A DNA stretch of 64,000 nucleotides. It comes from Pseudofulvibacter geojedonensis. Its GTDB lineage: Bacteria > Bacteroidota > Bacteroidia > Flavobacteriales > Flavobacteriaceae. The stretch lies in contig NZ_JBHTJM010000011.1 of NCBI RefSeq assembly GCF_042675745.1, forward strand, positions 1 through 64,000, in the 5' to 3' direction. A model generated the notes under the pieces. The model did no database searches, was not told where the DNA came from, and worked only from the letters and a program-made list of their open reading frames with translations. This document shows positions 17,563-24,424 of the stretch, piece after piece (positions within the stretch are counted from its first letter, which is position 1; each line of letters starts with the position of its first letter). Both the position numbers and the translations under genes were made by a program.

Positions 17563-18387
17563 ATGAAGCAATATTTAGATTTAGTAAAGCACGTATTAGA
17601 AAACGGAAACGAAAAAGGAGATAGAACAGGTACAGGAACTAAAAGTGTATTTGGCTACCAAATGAGATTTGACTTAAGTAAAGGGTTCCCAATGGTTACT
17701 ACCAAAAAGTTACATTTAAAATCTATTATATATGAATTGCTTTGGTTTATAAAAGGAGATACGAATATTAAATACCTTCAAGAAAACGGAGTCCGTATTT
17801 GGAACGAATGGGCAGATGAAAATGGTGATTTAGGGCCTGTATATGGTCATCAATGGCGTAATTGGAATAGTGATGATATAGACCAATTAAAGGAAGTAAT
17901 CAATACTATAAAAAACAACCCTAACAGTAGAAGAATGATGGTTTCTGCTTGGAACCCATCTGTTTTACCAGACACATCAATTTCTTTTAGTGAGAATGTT
18001 GCTAATGGAAAAGCTGCTTTACCTCCTTGTCACGCTTTCTTTCAGTTTTATGTAGCTGATGGAAAATTATCTTGTCAACTATACCAACGTAGTGCCGACA
18101 TCTTTTTAGGAGTTCCATTCAACATTGCTTCTTATGCTTTATTAACTATGATGATTGCTCAAGTTTGTGGTTTAGAAGCTGGAGATTTTGTACATACTTT
18201 TGGAGACGCTCATATCTATAGCAACCATATGGAACAATTAGAGCTTCAATTATCTAGAGAACCTAAGGGGCTACCTACTATTAAAATGAATCCGAATATT
18301 ACTAACATAGAAGACTTTACTTTTGAAGATTTTGAATTAGTAAATTATAATCCACACCCACATATTAAAGGCGCTGTTGCAGTATAA
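17563..18387 (+). CDS. thyA: Thymidylate synthase
   Basis: Methylates dUMP to dTMP using methylene-tetrahydrofolate and produces dihydrofolate. 274 residues from the ATG at 17563; the longer in-frame opening has hydrophobic residues unlike the family. Signatures: GDRTGTGTKSVFG, LLWFIKGDTNIKYL, GPVYGHQWRNW, RRMMVSAWNP, catalytic Cys in LPPCHAFFQFYV, QRSADIFLGVPFNIASYALL, and the C-terminal KGAVAV. The short insertion between SAWNP and LPPCH (about 16 residues longer than the E. coli type) is common in flavobacterial enzymes. The DHFR fusion starts 12 bases after its stop, so both halves of the thymidylate cycle sit in one operon. Confidence 0.98.
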   Translation: MKQYLDLVKHVLENGNEKGDRTGTGTKSVFGYQMRFDLSKGFPMVTTKKLHLKSIIYELLWFIKGDTNIKYLQENGVRIWNEWADENGDLGPVYGHQWRNWNSDDIDQLKEVINTIKNNPNSRRMMVSAWNPSVLPDTSISFSENVANGKAALPPCHAFFQFYVADGKLSCQLYQRSADIFLGVPFNIASYALLTMMIAQVCGLEAGDFVHTFGDAHIYSNHMEQLELQLSREPKGLPTIKMNPNITNIEDFTFEDFELVNYNPHPHIKGAVAV

Positions 18388-18398
18388 TACATAATCAA

Positions 18399-19247
18399 AT
18401 GCAAAACCAACACGAACAATACGAAAACGCTCGCAAGCGAGTAAAACAAAAGAAGCGCTTATACTTTCATTTTGTAGTGTTTGTATTGGGCTCTATTATC
18501 CTAACAGTTTTAAATAAAGCTTTACATATTGGTGAAGACTTCATTACCAATTGGTACATTATTGTTATTACTATTTGGACTTTTCTATTCTTGCTTCACA
18601 TTGTAAATGTATTTATTACTAATCGATTTTTTGGCAAAGAATGGGAGCGCATTCAAACTGAAAAAATACTTGCCAAGCACGATAAGAAAGTAGCTAAACT
18701 AGAAAAAACGGTGTTAAAAGAGCACCATATTCAAGAAGAAATAACCTCAAGAAAACAAGATCAACAAGTGATTACTATAATTGCTGCTGCTGCAGAAAAC
18801 AATGAATTAGGGAAAGACAATAAGTTAATTTGGCATCTAAGCAACGATTTAAAACGATTTAAAAAATTAACTTCTGGCCACCATATTATTATGGGTAGAA
18901 AAACATTCGAAAGCTTCCCTAAAGCATTACCTAACAGAACTAACGTAATAATTACCAGAGACACCAATTATCAAGCAGAAAATGCTGTGGTAGTTCATTC
19001 TTTAAAAGAAGCCCTAACCGTTGCGAAAGATGACTCTCAACCGTTTATTATTGGAGGAGGTGAAATATACCAACAAAGCTTATCTATAGCTGATAGAATA
19101 GAATTAACTCGTGTACACCACTCTTTTGAGGCTGACACTTTCTTTCCTGAATTAGATTTAAACATATGGAGAGAGATAGCTAGAGAAGATTGTTACAAAG
19201 ACGAAAAACATAATTACGATTATAGCTTTATTACTTACGAGAAATAA
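18399..19247 (+). CDS. folA: 2TM-domain-dihydrofolate reductase fusion (membrane-anchored DHFR)
   Basis: 282 residues. Residues 1-85 form a 2TM domain: a basic N-terminus, hydrophobic helices at about 24-42 and 52-72 with a short linker, then FFGKEWERIQTEK. Residues about 88-125 are a highly charged, helical linker. From about 124 to the end is a full dihydrofolate reductase: TIIAAAAENNELGKDNKLIW, LSNDLKRFKKLTSGHHIIMG, RKTFESFPKALPNR, IIGGGEIYQQ, and the terminal ..YDYSFITYEK. It regenerates tetrahydrofolate after ThyA. In related genomes 2TM proteins and DHFR are more often separate; the single reading frame here has no stop or frameshift at the junction. It follows thyA by 11 bases. Confidence 0.93.
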   Translation: MQNQHEQYENARKRVKQKKRLYFHFVVFVLGSIILTVLNKALHIGEDFITNWYIIVITIWTFLFLLHIVNVFITNRFFGKEWERIQTEKILAKHDKKVAKLEKTVLKEHHIQEEITSRKQDQQVITIIAAAAENNELGKDNKLIWHLSNDLKRFKKLTSGHHIIMGRKTFESFPKALPNRTNVIITRDTNYQAENAVVVHSLKEALTVAKDDSQPFIIGGGEIYQQSLSIADRIELTRVHHSFEADTFFPELDLNIWREIAREDCYKDEKHNYDYSFITYEK

Positions 19248-19262
19248 ATTCTTAATTTTCCG

Positions 19263-19270
19263 TAATTTTG
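19263..19270 (+). promoter_or_regulatory. -7 box (TAATTTTG) for fabD
   Basis: Exact TAnnTTTG match, 55 bases before the fabD ATG and after the DHFR stop. No TTG at the -33 spacing, so partial support. Confidence 0.4.
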
Positions 19271-19325
19271 CAACACTAAAAATAAACTTATCATTCGGTT
19301 AATATCGAATATTAAAAATAAACTT

Positions 19326-20219
19326 ATGAAAGCATACGTTTTTCCAGGACAAGGAGCTCAATTCTCAGGAATGGGATTAGATTTATATGAAAACTCAGAT
19401 ATTGCTCAACATTTATTTGAAGATGCTAATGAAATCTTAGGGTTTCACATTACAGATATTATGTTTGAAGGTACTGCCGAGCAATTAAAAGAAACTAAGG
19501 TTACACAACCTGCTATCTTTTTACATTCTACAATTTTAGCTAAAACCTTAGGTGATTCTTTTCAACCAGATATGGTTGCAGGTCACTCTTTAGGTGAACT
19601 ATCTGCTTTAGTTGCTAACGGAACTTTATCTTTTGAAGATGGATTAAAATTAGTTTCCAAAAGGGCTTTGGCTATGCAGAAAGCTTGTGAAGTTCAACCT
19701 AGTACAATGGCCGCTGTTTTAGGGCTAGAAAACGATGTAGTTGAAAAAATCTGCGGTACAACTGAAGGAATTGTTGTAGCAGCTAACTACAATTGCCCAG
19801 GACAATTAGTAATTTCTGGAGAAATAGAAGCAATTAACAAAGCTTGTGAGACTTTAAAAGAAGAAGGTGCAAGAAGAGCTTTGGTTTTACCTGTAGGAGG
19901 AGCTTTCCACTCTCCTTTAATGGAGCCTGCTCGAGAAGAGTTAGCTGCTGCCATAGAAGCTACACAATTTAACAAACCTAATTGCCCAATTTATCAGAAT
20001 GTTACAGCAAGTGCTATTACTAATGAAAATGAAATTAAGAAAAACTTAATCGCTCAATTAACGGCACCTGTAAAATGGACTCAGTCTGTTCAACAAATGA
20101 TTGCAGATGGTGCTACTTCTTTTACTGAAGTTGGTCCTGGTAAAGTTTTACAAGGGTTAGTTAAGAAAATAGACCGAAGTATGGAAACTTCTGGAGCTAG
20201 TTTAAATATTGAAGCCTAA
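19326..20219 (+). CDS. fabD: Malonyl-CoA:ACP transacylase
   Basis: Loads malonyl groups on acyl carrier protein for fatty-acid synthesis; cytoplasmic. 297 residues, usual length. N-terminal FPGQGAQFSGMG, active-site AGHSLGELSAL with the nucleophile Ser, the conserved Arg region (KRALAMQKACE), GGAFHSPLMEPA with the catalytic His, and GPGKVLQGLVKK near the C-terminus. The start is set by the ATG at the end of a direct repeat in the leader. Ends at a bidirectional terminator facing a lipoprotein gene. Confidence 0.97.
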   Translation: MKAYVFPGQGAQFSGMGLDLYENSDIAQHLFEDANEILGFHITDIMFEGTAEQLKETKVTQPAIFLHSTILAKTLGDSFQPDMVAGHSLGELSALVANGTLSFEDGLKLVSKRALAMQKACEVQPSTMAAVLGLENDVVEKICGTTEGIVVAANYNCPGQLVISGEIEAINKACETLKEEGARRALVLPVGGAFHSPLMEPAREELAAAIEATQFNKPNCPIYQNVTASAITNENEIKKNLIAQLTAPVKWTQSVQQMIADGATSFTEVGPGKVLQGLVKKIDRSMETSGASLNIEA

Positions 20220-20239
20220 TAAATAGGATATTAAAAAAA

Positions 20240-20277
20240 GAGAGCTGACTAAAAATAATTAAATTTAGTCAGCTCTC
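20240..20277. terminator. Bidirectional terminator between fabD and the lipoprotein gene
   Basis: Perfect 14-bp stem GAGAGCTGACTAAA / TTTAGTCAGCTCTC with a 10-base loop. The minus-strand tail is a run of seven T; the plus-strand tail is ATTATTTAT. It lies between two convergent genes. Confidence 0.85.
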
Positions 20278-20288
20278 ATTATTTATAC

Positions 20289-20798
20289 TTATTCATTTTT
20301 TAATCTTATTTGGATAGCTAAAATATTTGGCAAATAACTATAATTGAATTTATTCAATATCTGAATTTTATACTTTCCTCTACTTGTAAAAACATACTCT
20401 TTCTTAACCTCATAAGTTAAATCACAGTAATCACCAGCACAATTACCCAACTCATTACCTGACACATCCCTTGTCTTTATAGTAATTGGTATTTTTTCTA
20501 TTTGATGATTTGGTGCTGTAAAATAAATCTCTATTGGTATTTCAGAAAATTGAGAACCGTACACGTAGCTTAACTGAAGCTCTAAATTAGCTACTGTATT
20601 ATCTTGATTTACAGAAAAGTTCGTTTCTAAAGTATTTGTTTTCTCCCATCTATTATCAGGAAAATCATCAAAAGATTTACTAAAAAGCTCAGCCTCATTA
20701 CATGATGAGGCTGATACTAAAACTATCATAAGTACGCCTACAGTTTTTAATAGGCTCATTTTAGCTTTGAGGACATTTTTAAAACGACTTAGGTTCAT
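20289..20798 (-). CDS. Lipoprotein, possibly GldH-like
   Basis: 169 residues from the upstream ATG, or 156 from the ATG at 20759, which gives a more normal signal peptide (MSLLKTVGVLMIVLVSASSC). The Cys of SASSC would be lipidated. The mature part is about 135 residues with an all-beta pattern (NLELQLSYVYGS.., IPIEIYFTAPN, GKYKIQI). The layout of ..FP.NRWEK near the N-terminus, a central strand pair and a G..LG.C.GDYCDL turn recalls gliding-motility lipoprotein GldH, but identity is not clear by eye. Two Cys in NCAGDYC may form a disulfide. Downstream of galE on the same strand. Confidence 0.5.
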   Translation of the reverse strand: MNLSRFKNVLKAKMSLLKTVGVLMIVLVSASSCNEAELFSKSFDDFPDNRWEKTNTLETNFSVNQDNTVANLELQLSYVYGSQFSEIPIEIYFTAPNHQIEKIPITIKTRDVSGNELGNCAGDYCDLTYEVKKEYVFTSRGKYKIQILNKFNYSYLPNILAIQIRLKNE

Positions 20799-20861
20799 TT
20801 TTATTGTACTTACTTATTTAACAATCAATTAAATATAGAGAAAAACGAACGCAATTAAAAA

Positions 20862-21878
20862 TTACCCTCTTATCTTTTGCTCCCATTTCCAAGCTGACAG
20901 CATTGCTTCATCTAAAGTAGATAAAGCTTTCCATCCTAATTCGGTATTAGCTTTTGAAGTATCTGCATAAGCTGCCGTAATATCTCCTGCTCTTCTTACT
21001 CCTATCTTATAATTTAATTTTTTTTCAGAAACTTTCTCAAAAGAATTAATTACTTCTAAGACTGTACTTCCTGTTCCTGTACCTATATTAAATACTTCAT
21101 AATTTTCTTTCTGCTTACCACCTATCAATCTCTCTAAAGCAACAACATGAGCTTTGGCTAAATCAACCACATGAATATAATCGCGTATGCAAGTTCCATC
21201 TAGAGTATTATAATCATCACCAAAAACAGTTAACTCTTTTCTCATTCCAACAGCTGTCTGGGTAATATAAGGAACTAAATTTTGCGGAACACCTATAGGT
21301 AATTCTCCTATTTCTGCTGAAGGGTGAGCTCCTATTGGGTTAAAATAACGCAAAGCAATTGACCTTAAATTATTAGATACTCTAGCTGAATCCTTTATAA
21401 TTTCTTCTCCAATTTGTTTGGTGTTTCCATAAGGCGATTCTGCTACTTTTACAGGAGCATTTTCAGTAATAGGAAGCTCATCTGCCTGACCATAAACAGT
21501 ACATGAAGAACTAAAAATAAAGTTGGGAATTTGATACTTTTCTAACGCCTGTAATATATAAACTAAACTAGATATATTGTTTTCATAATACAATAACGGA
21601 TTTTCTACACTCTCACCAACAGCTTTACTTGCCGCAAAATGAATAACACCTAGAATATCATTATGAACTTCAAAAAAAGAAAAAACAGCAGCTTTATCTC
21701 TTACATCTAACTGCTCAAAATAAGGCTTTACACCTGTTATTTTTGCAATACCGTCTAGAACCTCTAAAGAAGAGTTAGACAAATTATCTATTATTAATAC
21801 TTCATATCCTTTTTGCTGCAATTCTACTACAGTATGAGATCCTATAAAACCTAATCCCCCTGTTACAAGTACCTTCAT
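20862..21878 (-). CDS. galE: UDP-glucose 4-epimerase
   Basis: Interconverts UDP-glucose and UDP-galactose (or the N-acetyl forms) using bound NAD. 338 residues, extended SDR family. Rossmann motif TGGLGFIGSHTVVELQ, catalytic Ser region FSSSCTVYGQ, YxxxK pair in SPYGNTKQIGEE, then LRYFNPIGAHPS and GDDYNTLDGTCIRDYIHVVD, which are GalE hallmarks. With the sugar aminotransferase upstream and waaA beyond, it belongs to an envelope-glycan neighbourhood. A strong terminator ends 20 bases before its ATG, so it may have its own promoter overlapping that hairpin. Confidence 0.95.
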   Translation of the reverse strand: MKVLVTGGLGFIGSHTVVELQQKGYEVLIIDNLSNSSLEVLDGIAKITGVKPYFEQLDVRDKAAVFSFFEVHNDILGVIHFAASKAVGESVENPLLYYENNISSLVYILQALEKYQIPNFIFSSSCTVYGQADELPITENAPVKVAESPYGNTKQIGEEIIKDSARVSNNLRSIALRYFNPIGAHPSAEIGELPIGVPQNLVPYITQTAVGMRKELTVFGDDYNTLDGTCIRDYIHVVDLAKAHVVALERLIGGKQKENYEVFNIGTGTGSTVLEVINSFEKVSEKKLNYKIGVRRAGDITAAYADTSKANTELGWKALSTLDEAMLSAWKWEQKIRG

Positions 21879-21898
21879 AATTTCCTATTAATTAAAAA

Positions 21899-21918
21899 AG
21901 CCTTGAAATTTCAAGGCT
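21899..21918 (-). terminator. Terminator of the sugar aminotransferase gene
   Basis: AGCCTTGAAATTTCAAGGCT is a perfect palindrome, followed on the minus strand by TTTTTT. It sits between the aminotransferase and galE. Confidence 0.75.
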
Positions 21919-21941
21919 CTAAAAGTATTTTAAATATACAA

Positions 21942-23066
21942 TTATTTTGTTACAAACTCTATTACTTTACCTGTAATGAATTTAATTTGCTCATCATCTA
22001 ACTCTGTATGCATTGGTAAAGATATAACCTCTTTTACCAACTGATTTGTAACTACAAAATCTTCTTCATTATAACGATCATCAACATATGCCTTTTGACT
22101 ATGCAAAGGTATCGGATAATACACACCACACGGAATTCCATTACCATTTAAATGCTCAACTAAAGCATCTCTATCTACTCCTTTTACTTTTAAAGTATAC
22201 TGGTGAAATACATGGTCTCCAGATCTAACAGGTGTAACTATAGCATCAATAGCCTCAAATGCTTTGTCATATTTAGAAGCCGTTAATTGTCTTGCCGCGT
22301 TATACTTATCTAAATTAGGCAATTTAGCACGTAAAACTCCTGCTTGTATCGAGTCTAAACGAGAATTTACCCCCACAACATCATGATGATATCGTTTATA
22401 CATACCGTGATTTACAATTCCTCTAATAATATGTGCTAATTCATCATCATTTGTAAAAATAGCGCCACCATCTCCGTAGCAACCTAAATTCTTAGATGGA
22501 AAAAAAGAAGTTGATGCTACATGACCAATAGTTCCTGCTTTTTTAGAAGTTCCATTTTTAGACGTATAAGTAGCTCCTATTGCTTGGGCATTATCTTCTA
22601 TAACATATAAATTATGCTTCTCTGCCAATTGCATTATAGCATCCATATTAGCACACTGACCAAACAAATGAACAGGCACTATTGCTTTAGTCTTAGGTGT
22701 AATAGCTCTCTCTACAGCATCAACATTTATATTAAAATCATCTGGATTTACATCTACTAAAACAGGTGTTAATCCTAACAAAGCAATTACCTCAACGGTG
22801 GCTGCAAATGTAAAATCGGCCGTAATAACCTCATCACCTGGTTTTAACCCAAGCCCCATCATAGCTATTTGCAAAGCATCTGTACCGTTCGCACAAGGAA
22901 TAACATGCTTAACCTCAAGGTACTCTTCAAGTTCAGCTTGAAAAGCTTTTACTTGAGGACCATTTATATAGGCTGTATTATCTAAAACTTCTTGAATAGA
23001 AGTATTCACTTGTTCTTTTATTCCTTCATATTGACCCTTTAAGTCAACCATTTGAATTTTTCTCAT
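21942..23066 (-). CDS. DegT/DnrJ/EryC1/StrS-family sugar aminotransferase
   Basis: 374-residue PLP enzyme of the family that aminates keto-sugar nucleotides for surface polysaccharides. PLP lysine in SFFPSKNLGCYGDGGAI; substrate and cofactor residues in CANGTDALQIAMMGLGLKPGDEVI, VHLFGQCANMDAI and VIEDNAQAIGA. The N-terminus (MVDLKGQYEGIKEQVNTSIQ) and C-terminus (LPMHTELDDEQI) are typical. The exact sugar cannot be deduced; relatives include FdtB/WecE-like enzymes. Followed by a terminator and galE; divergent from waaA. A CAAAAATA box (TATTTTTG on its strand) lies about 30 bases upstream. Confidence 0.88.
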   Translation of the reverse strand: MRKIQMVDLKGQYEGIKEQVNTSIQEVLDNTAYINGPQVKAFQAELEEYLEVKHVIPCANGTDALQIAMMGLGLKPGDEVITADFTFAATVEVIALLGLTPVLVDVNPDDFNINVDAVERAITPKTKAIVPVHLFGQCANMDAIMQLAEKHNLYVIEDNAQAIGATYTSKNGTSKKAGTIGHVASTSFFPSKNLGCYGDGGAIFTNDDELAHIIRGIVNHGMYKRYHHDVVGVNSRLDSIQAGVLRAKLPNLDKYNAARQLTASKYDKAFEAIDAIVTPVRSGDHVFHQYTLKVKGVDRDALVEHLNGNGIPCGVYYPIPLHSQKAYVDDRYNEEDFVVTNQLVKEVISLPMHTELDDEQIKFITGKVIEFVTK

Positions 23067-23147
23067 CCTATGTCTAATTTCTTATAAGAATTCGTTCAAA
23101 AATACAAAAAGCAATCTGTTTTAAACAGCTATTTGAATTAAGAAATG

Positions 23148-23155
23148 TATTTTAG
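23148..23155 (+). promoter_or_regulatory. -7 like box (TATTTTAG) upstream of waaA
   Basis: One mismatch from TAnnTTTG, 26 bases before the waaA start; no TTG at the proper -33 distance. Confidence 0.3.
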
Positions 23156-23181
23156 CTTTGGAAACTTATTAACAAGCCGTT

Positions 23182-24417
23182 TTGTTTTTTCTATACAACA
23201 TATTAACTCATATAACCAAATACATTTTAAAGGTCATTGCTTTATTCAATCCTAAAATTAAACTATTTGTTAAAGGGAGAAAACATGTTTTTAAAACTTT
23301 AAAAAATACAATATCTACTTCTGATAAAACTATTTGGATCCATACCGCATCCTTAGGCGAATTTGAACAAGGATTACCCATAATAGAAAAACTAAAATTG
23401 CAATACCCGACTTATAAAATTATAGTTAGTTTCTTTTCTCCTTCTGGCTACGAGGTAAAAAAAAATAACCCTATAGCAGACTGTATTGTTTATTTGCCTT
23501 TGGACACAAAAAAGAATGTAACTCAATATTTAGATTTAGCACAACCTGATCTTGCAATATTTGTTAAATATGAATTTTGGCCTAATTATTTAAACGAACT
23601 CAAACAAAGAAACATCCCAACATTATTAGTTTCTGGTATATTTAGAAAGAATCAAATTTTCTTTAAACCATTTGGTAAAGGGATGCGAAAATCATTACAT
23701 GCTTTTAGCTATTTCTTTGTTCAAAATGAACATTCTAAAGAATTATTAAACTCTATTTCTTTTAAAAATGTTGCTGTAGCTGGCGATACTCGTTACGACA
23801 GGGTTTCGGAAATTTTAGAGCGAGACAACTCTTTAGATTTTATTGCTGATTTCAAAGAAAATAAAACTGTTATAGTTTATGGCAGTTCATGGGAAGATGA
23901 CGAAGCTATTTATTTAGATTTCTTAAACAACTCAACGGGTATTAAACACATTATCGCTCCTCATGATATTAAACCACGTAAAATAGAAAAATTAAAAAAA
24001 GGTATTCAAAAATCAGTTGTTTTATATTCTGAAAAAGAAGGTAAAAACTTAGCAAACTATGATGTTTTCATTATAGACACAATTGGCTTATTAACTAAAA
24101 TATATAGTTATGCTGATATTGGCTTTGTAGGTGGAGCTTTTAAAACGGGACTACATAATGTATTAGAGCCAGCTGTTTTTGGCATTCCTGTAATAATAGG
24201 ACCTGAATATAATAAGTTCCAAGAAGCCGTAGATTTGGTAAATCAAAAAGGAGTTATTTCTATTAATTCTAAAAATGAATATGAAACCATTATTCAAAAA
24301 TTAATTACCCATACAGATTACAGAAAAGAAACTGGTAATATCAATGCTAGTTTTATTAAACAACAGTCTGGAGCTACCAATGAAATAGTGAGTTATATCT
24401 CTAAAACCCTTAAATAG
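23182..24417 (+). CDS. waaA: 3-deoxy-D-manno-octulosonic acid (Kdo) transferase
   Basis: Transfers Kdo to lipid A precursor at the inner face of the cytoplasmic membrane. 411 residues, GT-B fold. It starts at TTG; no ATG is available nearby and MFFLYNILTHITKYILKVIALFN is the usual N-terminal helix of the family. Motifs: WIHTASLGEFEQGLPIIEKL, SFFSPSGYEV, AIFVKYEFWPNYL, YGSSWEDDE, IAPHDIKPRKIEKL, and GFVGGAFKTGLHNVLEPAVFG with the donor-site Glu. The stop is only 7 bases from the convergent mutS stop, so no independent terminator fits between them. Confidence 0.94.
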   Translation: MFFLYNILTHITKYILKVIALFNPKIKLFVKGRKHVFKTLKNTISTSDKTIWIHTASLGEFEQGLPIIEKLKLQYPTYKIIVSFFSPSGYEVKKNNPIADCIVYLPLDTKKNVTQYLDLAQPDLAIFVKYEFWPNYLNELKQRNIPTLLVSGIFRKNQIFFKPFGKGMRKSLHAFSYFFVQNEHSKELLNSISFKNVAVAGDTRYDRVSEILERDNSLDFIADFKENKTVIVYGSSWEDDEAIYLDFLNNSTGIKHIIAPHDIKPRKIEKLKKGIQKSVVLYSEKEGKNLANYDVFIIDTIGLLTKIYSYADIGFVGGAFKTGLHNVLEPAVFGIPVIIGPEYNKFQEAVDLVNQKGVISINSKNEYETIIQKLITHTDYRKETGNINASFIKQQSGATNEIVSYISKTLK

Positions 24418-24424
24418 GATAACC

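Noticed and set aside
24418..24424. Missing terminator between waaA and mutS
   Set aside because: Seven-base convergent gaps are common in compact genomes; overlapping 3' ends inside the coding sequence are likely and nothing unusual is visible.
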